This document shows, in pieces, positions 11,691-22,484 of a DNA stretch of 31,882 bases. The number at the start of each line of letters is the position of its first letter. The stretch's first letter is position 1. The position numbers and the translations under genes were made by a program. This stretch comes from Lingula anatina. Lineage: Eukaryota > Brachiopoda > Lingulata > Lingulida > Lingulidae. Location of the stretch: assembly GCF_001039355.2 (NCBI RefSeq), contig NW_019775585.1:127103-158984 (forward strand), written 5' to 3'. The notes below the pieces were generated by a model. That model was not told the DNA's origin, did no database searches, and saw only the letters and a program-made list of their open reading frames with translations.

Positions 11691-11729
11691 AGTAAACTCG
11701 AGTGACCACATAACCAACACCTTGATCCA

Positions 11730-11900
11730 GATGTAATATAACATCCTAATGTCAGCCTCAATCCCAGGTGTAAATACATCACACTGATTGACGTGATCTT
11801 ATCTCTCCTTGTTAAAACGTCTGTGAGCCCATGTGTGTGCTCCCTGTGCCTGCACTTACACACCTGATAGCTCCCCATCACCAGGTAGGGATATCTCAGG
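11730..11900. promoter_or_regulatory. Candidate regulatory block (T-box, PBX/Hox, GATA motifs)
   Basis: The stretch contains AGGTGTAAA (11766-11774, T-box half-site type), TGATTGAC (11785-11792, PBX/Hox type), TTATCT (11799-11804, GATA type) and ACACCTGATAG near 11860. These are single by-eye matches and no conservation evidence is available. Confidence 0.25.
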
Positions 11901-12478
11901 TAGGTATAACACACACACAGAGCTTAGAGAAACACTGTGGCTAGATAAAAAAATGTATGCACGTTTTATTTTGAGAATGACAGGGAGGTCAGTGTGCATC
12001 ACTGTTATGCTTGATCTATTATAGAATTATTATTATTTAATTATATTTTGTAAAATTATAACATTAAGGATAGATCTATTGTAAAATAAATTTGTTGGAC
12101 ATGATAAAAGTTCCTGGTTCTAATAAAAGAGCTTTCTGGTCAGGTTTAAATTGTGAACAGGAATCAAAAAGAGTTATTTTGGACAAAATGTTCTTTGCCT
12201 CAGAGATGTGGAGGGGAATGTTTTTATTCATTGCTTACAATAATAATAGATACAATTGGATAAAGGTTTTGGTATTCCTAAGTAACTGCAGCCTAAGGTG
12301 GGGATTTGCATATATATTAAACATTTCTGGTACTTTAAACTTTGTGAAATGCTTTTAATTTTTCTTATCATTTTTACATTTGAATACAAGTCAAATTAAT
12401 ATCTTGAGTTCCATCCCAATAATTGTTATTATTATAACAACAAAAAAATATTATTATATTATATATATCCCAATAATT

Positions 12479-12680
12479 GTTTGTAATGAACTCTTGAACT
12501 GGTACCCTGAGTTCCATGCTGAGAATGGTGTTTGCAGTGAACTCTGGAACTGGAACTGGTACCCTGAGTTCCATTACATAAGTGGTGTTTGCAATAAACT
12601 CTGAAATTGGTACCCCAAGTTCCATCCTGAGAATGATGCTTGTGAGAATCATGTTTGTAATGAACTCTGGAACTGGTACT
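12479..12680 (+). repeat. Minisatellite, about 3.5 units of 51-66 bp
   Basis: Units begin at 12479, 12530, 12587 and 12653, each with GTTTG(C/T)A(A/G)T(G/A)AACTC. The first three then carry (A/T)TTGGTACC-type sequence and AGTTCCAT; the fourth is truncated after GGTAC. A degenerate unit (GAGTTCCATCCC) precedes at about 12408. Unit 2 contains an internal GGAACT duplication and unit 3 an extra TGTGAGAATCAT. Both strands are open across it (12374-12652), but the resulting peptide repeat mirrors the DNA repeat and is not a gene. Confidence 0.85.
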
Positions 12681-12725
12681 TCACATCACATTGGCACCAA
12701 CCGTAAATGCCTAATGATTGAATTA

Positions 12726-13281
12726 CCTGGGAGTAGTTGGTATTCAACAGGTATAAATGTAAGGTAAAAATCTGATACTAAACAAACTTCTTTAATCCAA
12801 TGAATAGGAAATCAACTTATAAATAAAGAAATGGATCAGCTGAAGAATCAAAGTGAGGTTGCACCATTTTTTTGCCAGTGTAAATGTGACATGAGATTAT
12901 AGAGAAATTAGAGCTCCAGATCTCTAGCACATTAGTTGGACATTATGAGGTCCATTTGGTGAAATCACTTAAGAGACCAGGTTTCTATAAGTGGCATCAG
13001 TAAATGACCTTGCATCTAAACACTGATGATGTGTGCACTACTGGGAAAAGTAGTTTTGATGTTGGTGACCTTGTTCCACAAACATATTCCTTTTGGGCTC
13101 TATAGCTGATGGTTTTGGTCATGCACAGATAGTATGACATATGTTTGTAGGCTATGTTTTTTTTTCTTTTGAAAAATATATTGGCTTATTTTATGGCATG
13201 CTTCCCATTCAGAAACATTCAGGAAACATTTTCTTTTGTCTGCTCAGGGTGGAAAATGTAGGCGAGGGGGGGGGGGGGGGG
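12726..13281 (+). repeat. Duplicated ~540 bp block, copy A
   Basis: Begins CCTGGGAGTAGTTGG and ends in a G16 run next to an N. It aligns end to end with 13283-13830. By eye I count about nine substitutions and three small indels (3, 1 and 2 bp). No ORF is preserved, and the block contains no recognisable gene. The divergence is typical of alleles in polymorphic marine invertebrates, so one copy is probably an alternative haplotype. Confidence 0.92.
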
Positions 13282-13282
13282 N
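13282..13282. other. Assembly gap (single N)
   Basis: The only ambiguous base in the window, placed exactly between a G16 run and the first base of the second copy of the duplicated block. The true gap length is unknown. Confidence 0.97.
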
Positions 13283-13830
13283 CCTGGGAGTAGTTGGTAT
13301 TCAACAGGTATAAATGTAAGGTAAAAATTTGATACCAAACAAATGTCTTCTTTAATCCAATGAATAGGAAATCAACATATATATAAAGAAATGGATCAGC
13401 TGAAGAATCAAAGTGAGGTTGCACCATTTTTTTTGCCAGTGTAAATGTGACATGAGATTATAGAGAAATTAGAGCTCCAGATCTCTAGCACATTAGTTGG
13501 ACATTATGAGGTCCATTTGGTGAAATCACTTAAGAGACCAGGTTTCTATAAGTGGCATCAGTAAATGACCTTGCATCTAAACACTGATGATGTGTGCACT
13601 ACTGGGAAAAGTAGTTTTGATGTTGGTGGCCTTGTTCCATGAACATATTCCTTTTGGGCTCTATAGCTGATGGTTTTGGTCATGCACAGATAGTATAACA
13701 TATGTTTGTAGGCTATTTTTTTTTCTTTTGAAAAATATATTGGCTTATTTTATGGCATGCTTCCCATTCAGAAACATTCAGGAAACATTTTCTTTTGTCT
13801 GCTCAGGGTGGAAAATGTAGGCAAGGGGGG
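13283..13830 (+). repeat. Duplicated ~540 bp block, copy B
   Basis: Restarts at the same CCTGGGAGTAGTTGG as copy A and ends at GTAGGCAAGGGGGG, where copy A has GTAGGCGA followed by G16. Sequence then continues into unique DNA (13831 onward) that is not present after copy A. This is the pattern expected when two alleles are placed in series. Confidence 0.92.
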
Positions 13831-13839
13831 AAGGGGAGT

Positions 13840-14880
13840 CAAAACATAAACTAACCATTAGCCCTCTTTATCAATTGCTTTATTTCCCATAGCCATTATT
13901 CATTTTTATAGAAAGTAATATGTGGTAACCCTTTTATATGTTTCATGAAATGTTCTAATTTTCATATATTTTGACAAAGAATCCCTATGGTTTACAATGT
14001 AGGTCCCTTACTTCCATCATACTATATGTACATATGGCATGATAGGAAAGACCCCCAGGGCTTTTGGGCCCATCTATGTTGCATTAATGTACATTCAAAA
14101 CAGGTTCCACTAAATTCATTTTTGATGTTTTTTAGAGTTAATATTGATTGCATTCTGTCATTCAGGAACCTACTTTGGTATATAATGGATATATAATGAA
14201 CATGTGATAGTAAGCCATTGCAATCCAATACCTTAACCCAAGGAATTGCAGAAAATCCATGTTTCTTTTAAAAAAACAAAACATTTGTGGTTTTCTCCAA
14301 AATGACATGGCAGATAGCATGCTGTGAGATTTTAGAAATTTATTGTGGATGATTGTATGGAAGTCTGTCTTACATGTGCTTGTGCATCTGCATGCTTAAC
14401 AGCTAGACTAATATACATAAAATGTATAAAGTCACACATGCATGGGGGGGGGGTAACATGATTGTATTTTCTCTGATGCTGAAAACTTAGGTACAAAATG
14501 CAAATTTTAGAAAGTATACACTATGTGGGATATTTGACAACCAAATAACAGTTTTTGTAATTGACTCCCCCCTCCATATTATCTTGTTTCTACCCTTGGC
14601 CTTTATATTGTATTGCCACATACTGAGAGTTTAATTGAAATCATGTCTGTGTCTGAAATAAATGTGAAATGGAAATTATATTCATGCTGTGGAGGAAATA
14701 TTAAAAGTTAGTTATAGAAATGGCTTGGAAGCTAATAGTCAGGGAATAGTCAAGTTAACTTAAAATGCATGTCTGGATTGGGTTATATACATGTATAATA
14801 TGTTTTATGGAAAAATAAATTGGAAAAATATTGTGATATTTGCATTAAGTATTTATTTAAATATATCTAGCCAGTGAATG
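13840..14880. other. Unannotated AT-rich interval
   Basis: Unique DNA with a G10 run at 14444-14453. Overlapping 68-69 codon ORFs on opposite strands (13987-14228) have no family resemblance. I see no RNA gene or mobile element. Confidence 0.5.
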
Positions 14881-14906
14881 TTTTCCTCTTTTGTTTTGCT
14901 TTGATA

Positions 14907-15195
14907 GAATTCCATTTTAGCTATGGAGACAGAAGAGTGATGGACGACAGCAAAATGGCCGTTAGCAACAGACACCCATAGATCATCTGATAGATAAAGT
15001 GATCATGGACTTTCTAGATAGATAAATTTCTACTTCCAGTTCCTGTTTGTCTTTACCTCAGTTATTTATGGGCTGAGGAGATGACAGTGTGTTTTATTGT
15101 GGGAAAGGATGTTTTATTCACTGCACAGTCTCGTGAGAGAGTAGCAAAATAATAGAAAACGGTGACAGAAGGGCAAGCGGGGTTGCCAACTCTAG
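14907..15195 (+). other. Possible untranslated exon(s), weak
   Basis: A pyrimidine-rich stretch ending CTTTGATAG precedes 14907, and a second good acceptor-like tract ends TTTACCTCAG at 15060. The segment is less AT-rich than its surroundings, includes GATGGACGACAGC and ends at CTCTAG before GTAGGC. All frames contain stops, so any exon would be UTR or non-coding RNA. A conserved regulatory element is an alternative. Confidence 0.15.
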
Positions 15196-16740
15196 GTAGG
15201 CATATATGGATATTCAGTCATTTTTGTCTTCTTTTCTCCCTTTGTTTAGAATTTGTTATGAAATATGTACATAGATAGGATTTTCAATGTTAATCCATCT
15301 ATTTTGTATTGAAAATAGATGTGTCATCCCCCGCCTCACAATATGTCAAAATCATTCCCATTTATCTTTAATTTTTGTTATGGAAAAGTGCATGCTAGGG
15401 AAGTAAGTCAGTTCATTGTTGAGTATTCACCACAGGTAACTGTATGGTTTTCCATGATATCATATATATTTTTGCATTGACAACACCCAGTTTAAATACC
15501 AGGTATTTAGTATATTTCTACCACTGCATGTCGTGTACCAGCAGACACTTGACGCCTAAGCTTGACATAACCAGCCTCCTGTCACAGAAAATTTAAGTAC
15601 ATAATTTTGGTGTCTTTCTACCTTTTTCACTGCCAGAAGTATGCTATGTAATATCCATGTCCAACAACACCCATTTTATGTATCTTGACTTCTGATTAGG
15701 CTTGAGGAGGAGACAGCATGCTGTTTTCTGAGCGTCCTGTTCACACAGATGCACTTATGTGAATATTCTGTTTCTGATGGCATCTTTGTATGAAGTTACC
15801 AGTTGGCACCAGCACAGCTGTATTCCACCTGAGTGTTGTTGCACTTAGCTAGGTTATTACTTTTACTCTGCTGCTACTGTTAAGCATTGGTATCAAATAG
15901 GGTGGTAATCAATAGATAGCATCTTGAATTGTATTTGTCAAACCTAGCATCAGAATTGGCTGAAGTTTACCAGAAATGTGACATATTTAAAGATAAAAAA
16001 AAAATACCAAGAATTATTTTACAAACTGAAAACTGATAGACCAGGATATTTATTGCCTGAAGAGTTGGAAGGCTCATGCAAAAGTTGTTAGAGCGGGAAA
16101 GTTTTGTGTTTCAGAATCCAACACATAATTGCATGACTTGTGTGAACACACTTTTGGCAATGCTACAGTGTACATGTAGAAATACTCCACCCCTTTAAAC
16201 ACACACTATATATGTTAGGTTAGCATGTGGACATGCCTTTGAGGATAGCTTCACCAGGCTGGTAAGTACTTCTTATATTTTGGGACCAGAAAATATTGGT
16301 GCTGAATGTGCAAATCAAAAAAAGAAGAGAAAAAGAAAAGAAAACCATGGCAATAACACTTGGCTCCAGAAGAAGCTTTGTCTATTAAAAGAACAAAAAT
16401 TATGTCATATGAGCAATGGTTTCAGAAGAGGTTATAAGAGCAATGAAGATGTAGACAGGTTTGTGAAATATTAAGGTAAACTTAAGAACTGTTTTTTTAT
16501 TTGAGACATTGGGGCTTCTTAGTACAAGAGAGGTCACTTTTCCTTTTTTGGATTTAAAAGTTCTTGAAGTGACCAGTCTATCCTAGGTTACAGACATGGC
16601 CATGTTTATTCATTTTCCATTTAATTTCAGCCTTTGTCCAAAGGGCCTAGATTAATTCTACTGTAACACAATAACATCACTTTCTCTGCACAACTTGGGT
16701 GACATTTACCAAAGTAGAGTTTCAGGTGCGGTCTTGATAT
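15196..16740. other. No recognisable gene
   Basis: Unique DNA. A Lys/Arg-rich 64-codon ORF at 16280-16474 arises from a purine-rich run (16318-16345) and has no family resemblance. The 15690-15860 stretch is somewhat richer in GC and E-box-like motifs but shows nothing decisive. Confidence 0.5.
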
Positions 16741-16754
16741 AGATTTACAACTTC

Positions 16755-17060
16755 AAGGGCTTCTAGATGGTGATTTACGGCCCAGAGATCATAAGGTAAT
16801 TACATCATGATTTTCAATTTAAAAACTTAGGGTGGAGAAGTGTAGGTTGAGGTGAGATCTAAAAGGATTTAAGACACCACACGTTGTAATGCTGACACTT
16901 TAAAAGATGATTTAGTGTTTTAAAACAATTCTACCTGATTGACTAAGATAATTGACAGAAGGGAGTTACAAGAGGCCAATATGATTTTCAATTGGAAAGT
17001 CAATTGAGCATATAATGAGTAGACTACTCCCCGGGACTGACTTCACCTGCTTATTCAACC
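16755..17060. promoter_or_regulatory. Candidate regulatory block with homeodomain motifs
   Basis: Contains GATTTACGG (16772-16780, posterior-Hox/CDX-like), GGTAATTAC (16795-16803), CACCACACGTTG and two CAATTG-type cores near 16990-17005. There is no simple-sequence content and no open frame of note. This is inference from motif clustering. Confidence 0.22.
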
Positions 17061-17399
17061 AAAAATGCCATGTGTGGGGTGAATGATTCTCTGTAAAGGT
17101 TTAGTTTGTTGGTATAAAGAGATGTCTGGTATTGAAAACGATGTTTCATCTTATAAGACAGTCATCTGAAAATTATAAATGGCCACCTTACACAGTTTTT
17201 GATATTTAAAAAAAAGTGTTCACTTTAAAAAGTGTTGATGCAATATTTTTAAAATGTGTAGTAAAGATGCTATTGTTGATAGTAACAGTGATCTGCTTTG
17301 AACACAAAATTTATTTCTTTTTAAATACATAGATAAATTGTAAATAAAGAACTTAAATGACCTCACTTGATAAATCAAACAAAGAATGAAAATTAGCAA

Positions 17400-17660
17400 A
17401 AAGTAACAGGTGCTAATGAAGAAAGGAAATGCCACATCTGCATCAGTAAATAGTCATTTACTTGAAAGGGGGAATACCTTAGGTAAGTGACTGAAATTAA
17501 TTAAGCCCTGTGGGCCTATGTCTCCTTGTCTTATCTTTCTTGGCCTGAAGTGCTAAATGCTCCTTAAGTCCTTCACCTATTAACCGCTTGCCTGCGTGCT
17601 ATAATCTTAATTAAAAACAGAATCATTGGTTATGTCAGGAACAGGTAAGTCGTTTTAAAT
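17400..17660. promoter_or_regulatory. Candidate regulatory block with paired TTAATTAA cores
   Basis: ATTAATTAAG (17496-17505) and CTTAATTAAAA (17606-17616) flank CTTAAGTCCTTCACC and CTATTAACC. Just upstream, 17221-17234 carries CACTTT-AA-AAAGTG, an NK-type half-site dyad. Homeodomain-rich composition without repeats suggests an enhancer, but AT-rich DNA gives such cores often. Confidence 0.22.
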
Positions 17661-19300
17661 GTCCACCTATCCTTAAATGTTACGTAAGACATAATGGGTG
17701 GCACCATTGATTGTAAGAGAGGTGTACTAACTTGACTTTTTTCATTCATGAAAAATGTATGAGGCAGAATTTCCTTATTTTGTGCATTTAAGAAAGAAGA
17801 TGGAGGCAGGGGGGATTGGTAGAGGTGGAGAGTTCAAATGAAAATGCATTTTTGGCTGACTGGGGAAAGGCTTCCCCCCTGAATCAAAACTTGATCTAGG
17901 GCCTATGCCAGTTTGGTTAAAAAAGGTTCCCTCCTTTTGAAATTGATGGCTGCAGGCCAGAGATATCTTCAAAATGAGAAAATATACCAAAAAGAGTAAT
18001 CATCTCTATGAATATTGATGGTTATTTGCTTTTTACGTGTTAACTGACTAGCTTATGTACTAGTAGCATATTTGTTGGTTTGTTTGTTCATTCATAATTC
18101 AAATGTCTGTGTTAGCTGCATGTTATTTGTTTGTTCACAGGCTAGTATGTTTATTTTTCATATATGAGGTGTTTATTTAATTATTTGCTTTTCTGTTTAA
18201 AAAAGTGTTTTCTGGCAAGTTGCCCATGGTCACTCCAAAAATTTTTAAGCAGGTAAATAGATTAATTAATTGTAACTTTAAGCTAGCCACTTTGCTGTTA
18301 ATTTTCAACGACAACATTGCCAACAAACCCTCCTTTGTCATCAGTGACTTTAAAAAACGATGCAGTAAATCAAAGATGCTCTATTCCTGACTTATTCATC
18401 AGAACCTGCACTATTCTGTTTAAAGAACCAATTTTCCAACTTAACAGAAAAAGTTTTGTTCAAGGTGGCATGTCACTGTCAAGATGTCAGATGTAGATTG
18501 ATGACCAACTATCTTTTCATTGTTATTTGATTCTGCACAACATGGGGACAAGAGGGGCTCATTTATCACTGTGTTGGAGCTATGGGGGAAGGGTTGAGGG
18601 GGGTGGCTGGGATGTTATATTGTTTCCAAATGGTATTTGTGGGTTGCAGATAATGTATACTTGCATTTGTGTTAAATTGTAAAATTGTTAATTTTTGCAT
18701 TGTTTTTATTATTATTGTGAAAAGGTTTTTGGCAAATCCAACTAAAATGATGTATAGAATGACTATGCACATGGGGGGGGGGGGGGGGGGGAGAAATAGG
18801 GGGTTAAAAAATGGATGAAAGATGAGGTTTTTCCAAGTCACCTAGCTTCATGTAAATTGCTGATTGGTGAGAGTGAGGTAGGTGGAATGGAAGTGTTTCA
18901 CAAATATTGGACCCACATGATGTACAGGTGCTATGGCTTCTTAGTGGCAGTGAGGGGGTGGAGTGGTGGAGTGGGAGGTAAGGGGGTGATTCCTCTGAAA
19001 AGATTGTAAGTATTCCTTATCAGTAAGAAAATCAGGATGAGATGAGTGTAGATAATGTGGTTTCTTTGAAGTCATTTGAGGTCCCTTTGTTTTTAGTTAT
19101 GAACTCTAGGCCAGTGGCTGAATAATAGTTTTGACAGGTGGTCTGAAACATTATGACAGTCATGCAATAATAGTAAATTGGACTCCTGCAGCAAAGAAAA
19201 AAGGGACAAAGGAAACTGTTACCTGCTTAGAAAAAATATGATTAAGAATAGATGAAAGACAGAAGGTTGTAGTAAGGTAGGTGTGGACACCTTAGGTGAG
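17661..19300. other. No recognisable gene; contains G19 run
   Basis: Unique AT-rich DNA. G19 at 18773-18791 is the longest G run of the window. Short ORFs either side, including a minus-strand Pro-rich frame at 18566-18841 that crosses it, are artefacts of homopolymers or chance. Confidence 0.6.
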
Positions 19301-19899
19301 CGCCAGGGTTAATAGACTTGACACTAAATGAAGCAGGAACAAAGGGTGCTCTCTGACAGGGCTGAACGTGCAGGCTTCCTGGTTTGACGTGGTGTTCAAT
19401 AAGAGTTTAGTGTTCTGATATTTTTTGAAAGACTTCATTTGGCAGTAAACTGAGTGACTCAGGTTTAGAATTAATCTAAGGGTGTATTCCCAATAACACT
19501 ATCATACAAGGTCAAAGTAACTCCATGGGGACTCTCACTGAATGCAGACAACAGAAGGAGAGAAGGAAGGAAAACAGAGAAGATGGATAGAGACAAGACC
19601 ATGGAGAGGGGTGGGGGAAATGCAAATTGAAGCTCTTGTGAATCCATGATGGTGTTGAGATTTTTTTTTTCTTGACAGATATTTTTGCTGCTTGATAACA
19701 ACACTTTGCTGTATATTTTATAGCACTGATTTTAGTGAAGTTAGCATGGCCTGCCATTTTGACAGGACATACCACGCCTGCAATCACCACTAGAAAAAAA
19801 AAAAAAAGATTTGCTGTTTAAAAAAAGGCTGAAATTCAATAAATGCCCACACAGAACCCAATAGTATAATTGAAGAAACTCTAGCTGCATCTTTAGAGC

Positions 19900-20040
19900 A
19901 GTAGAAAAGAACATATGCCCGCGTTCATCAGCAAAACGCGCCTTCCTCCCCGCCGTGCCTTTGTGGGAAGCCAGACCACAGGGAGATGATGTTACATCAT
20001 TAAATGGGGAGCTGATAGCCCTGGACTGGAATATCAGAGC
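19900..20040. promoter_or_regulatory. Isolated CpG-retaining block with 15 bp palindrome
   Basis: Six CpGs fall within about 45 bp (19920-19965) in DNA that is otherwise nearly free of CpG. Next come TTTGTGGG and AGACCACAGG (RUNX-type ACCACA and its complement) and a palindrome ATGATGT-T-ACATCAT (19986-20000), a bZIP-like dyad. No open frame explains the composition. I infer an unmethylated regulatory element; a short recent insertion is the alternative. Confidence 0.35.
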
Positions 20041-20209
20041 CTGAAAAAAAATATAAAAAAGCAGGTTTTTTATTATATGTTTCCCTTTTTGTAATTTTGT
20101 GTATTTTTAACTTTTTGATATGGTGTAAAATGACATGTATGCTTCTTTTTTTTGCACCATTTACACTGTGTCGGTTTTGGGCTCACTTGAAGCTAACAGG
20201 GACAGGCTG

Positions 20210-20224
20210 CCCCCCCCCCCCCCC
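20210..20224. repeat. C15 homopolymer
   Basis: Fifteen consecutive C on the plus strand, equivalent to G15 on the minus strand. The 78-codon ORF running across it is not credible. Confidence 0.95.
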
Positions 20225-20420
20225 TTTAATCAAGCTGGTTGTTTTTGTGATAATTCTTATTTATCTGTTTGATCTTGATTCACATTTCATAAACCTAGAA
20301 GGTTATGAAAGTATATACAGTATGCTTTTTTAAAAAAAGCTATTTTAAATTGAAAAGTGCAATACAACAAAAAGAAAGATAAGTTAGTTCAAGAGAGTTA
20401 AAGAAAAAATATATAGTCAT

Positions 20421-20503
20421 TGGCCTAAGATTTGAACCCCAATCTTCTTCATATACTAGTATGCTGCAGTTAGCACACTACCTCTGCAACTCTCTACCTC
20501 CTT
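20421..20503 (-). mobile_element. tRNA-derived SINE head or tRNA pseudogene
   Basis: On the minus strand a box-B-like GGTTCAAATC (complement of 20429-20438) lies 51 nt after a box-A-like TTGCAGAGGTAG (complement of 20478-20489). Between them GTGTGC and GCATAC can pair as an anticodon-like stem around TAACTGCA. The T stem is badly mismatched and the acceptor stem is not convincing, so it is not a functional tRNA. An RNA polymerase III SINE remnant is the best reading. The tail and target duplication were not identified. Confidence 0.4.
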
Positions 20504-20980
20504 AATGTATTTCTTACGTAAATAGCAGTAGATACAATCAACAAAAAACCTTGATTAAAGATGTAATCTGTGCCATAGGATATGTCATCTTAGGTGCAGA
20601 GTGGAGCTCTTTTTTAGATTAAAGGTCTATTTACTGCCTGTGTGGCACAAAACTAATGTAGGGGTACAAAATGTCTAGAAAATTCAGCATAAAAAAGGAT
20701 GGAAAGAAACCATTACTGGCCTAACAACATAATCTAACTACTTAGGATTGCTTGTTAAACTGTTTATTTTAAAAGTTTCTTGCAAAAGGGTGGGAGGAAG
20801 GAAGATTGTTAGATATATGAAAAATACAGATATTGAACAAAAAAAAAACATGAGGCCTGTTTTCCATAAATGTCCTCCATTGCTATCTTTAGTTTCTTGT
20901 ATGATGGTGGCATACAATCAAGCATCGACACTGACCCTTATCCCCTCAATTCATACATAATCACAAACATTCATGTCTGT

Positions 20981-21006
20981 ATGCATGCACAATCACGTGC
21001 ATGCAT
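20981..21006. repeat. 10 bp perfect inverted repeat of alternating purine-pyrimidine
   Basis: ATGCATGCAC (20981-20990) and GTGCATGCAT (20997-21006) are exact reverse complements around a 6 nt spacer. It directly precedes the CA tract, making an almost continuous alternating purine-pyrimidine stretch with cruciform or Z-DNA potential. Confidence 0.7.
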
Positions 21007-21012
21007 TTATTT

Positions 21013-21054
21013 GCACACACACACACACGTATGCACGCACACATACACGCACAC
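21013..21054. repeat. Degenerate (CA)n microsatellite
   Basis: CA dinucleotides interrupted by CGTATG, CG and TA, 42 bp. The plus-strand His/Thr-rich ORF across it (20870-21091) is a repeat artefact. Confidence 0.9.
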
Positions 21055-21289
21055 CATCATCCTCAATACTGGTGTACCTTGTACTCGCTGATCAGTCTGA
21101 CTTGGAGAAAAAAATTTACTGAAAAGTATAACTGAGTATAACAAACAGCTAATGTTTTAGATAAGTAGTAGTTTTACCTTTAGTGACACATATAATGTTC
21201 CTGAATGAAAGATATCAAAATTTTCATTCTTAGATTTAGGACCAACGTTTGCTTTTAAGTTTCCTTTTTTTGTGTGTGTGTTTGTGAAA

Positions 21290-21660
21290 CGTGGGCCAAG
21301 AAACAGACCCCAAATCCACCCATCCAAGTGACATCCCAACTGCCTTATCAGTGACAGCAAAATGACAACAGGTGGGGAATTATTTGTCTGTCATCCTTTC
21401 TCATTAGTTTTGCCTGCTTGGATTTCAACAGTAGCACATGACAGTCAGAGTGGTTTGAATGCCACAGGGAAATGAACCTTAACCGGACAGCCAGACTGGG
21501 GGAGTTTTTTTTTAGTGATACAGGTAGGCTGAGAATTGAGAATACTCTCTGTATTTGCCTTGGGACAGCATCTGTGATGGATGGCGAGGGAGGTCTGTAG
21601 TGTATGTAACTTGTTAGCACTTGTCTGGATTGGAAATCTTTCCTGAAGCATCATCCGAAA
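21290..21660. promoter_or_regulatory. Candidate regulatory block (GATA, MEIS, E-box motifs)
   Basis: TTATCA (21345-21350), TGACAG (21352-21357) and CAGGTG (21369-21374) lie within 30 bp, followed by CATTAG near 21404 and further mixed-composition DNA. Two overlapping minus-strand ORFs here show no domain. The block lacks repeats and is less AT-rich than its neighbours. Confidence 0.25.
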
Positions 21661-22032
21661 CAAAGGCTAGAGAAGAAGAAAAGTAGCCTGTGATGGACTT
21701 GTTTAGTGAAATACTGAGAAGGGAACTGAGATATTTATTAACTGAAAGGTAAACTTGTATCTGATGGGTTGAGGATATTTTAATCATACCTCATGGGATG
21801 GTGGTTATTAATTATAGAAAATTGTTACATTTAATGTGAAAATGATACATGACATATTGCCTAGAAAGAAAAGAAATCCTTATGCCTCTGAAAAACGAGT
21901 TTTTCAGGTTTTTGATACTTGTTTCACGCTTTATTGAGAAAAGATGCTTCGTTGCATGCATATTTAGCAAGAAAAAGAAAACAAAGTTTTAGGTTTTGAT
22001 ATGGCCAACATATATGGACACACAGGTAAACC

Positions 22033-22211
22033 TAGTGACAGTCTCTGTCACTAAATGTCACCTCGCAAGTTATAAATGACCAATCACATACCCACGACAA
22101 AACTAAATTACTGTCTTCTTTAAACGATTTGAAGTTTGCGAGACAAGTATGATTAATAAGGTGTAAAAGCATCCCCAGGTGAGGGCGTATATGTATGGGG
22201 GCTGTGTTTAT
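22033..22211. promoter_or_regulatory. MEIS/TGIF-type palindrome with T-box, E-box and Fox motifs
   Basis: TAGTGACAG-TCT-CTGTCACTA (22033-22053) is a perfect 9 bp dyad whose arms are TGACAG, the core bound by MEIS/PKNOX/TGIF homeodomains. Downstream lie AGGTGT (22159-22164), CAGGTG (22176-22181) and TGTTTAT (22205-22211). The dyad is directly visible; the regulatory role is inferred. Confidence 0.35.
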
Positions 22212-22484
22212 GTTATTATCTTTACTCCATGGTTACGTCCAAGTACAGCAGCTCCTCATCAGTTAATTTTTTTCTGAATAAAAACTGTTGACTTGTCAAA
22301 ATTTTATTGGTTGAACATTAAATTTATGAGACTGTCTGAAGGGCTACTAACCAATGCAATTGCTGTATGTTTTCAGCTAGATTTTGAACCAAAAGTACGG
22401 AAAGTTTTATGTGTTTAAGTCCAAGATGGACATACATGATGTCCTGGTGACATGAGCATGAGTGACCAGAGACAGTCACCGTTA

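Noticed and set aside
11505-11744. Cys/Ser/Val/Leu-rich minus-strand ORFs resembling a secreted repeat protein
   Set aside because: The pattern is the translation of degenerate CAGA tetranucleotide repeats.
12374-12652. Peptide repeat containing MELRVPV-type units
   Set aside because: It mirrors the DNA minisatellite, the opposite strand is equally open, and unit lengths are not consistently multiples of three.
13209-13427. ORF running across the N
   Set aside because: It crosses an assembly gap and a poly-G run, so its continuity is not real.
20421-20503. Functional tRNA gene
   Set aside because: The T stem is mismatched, the anticodon loop is 8 nt and no paired acceptor stem is evident; kept only as a SINE or pseudogene remnant.
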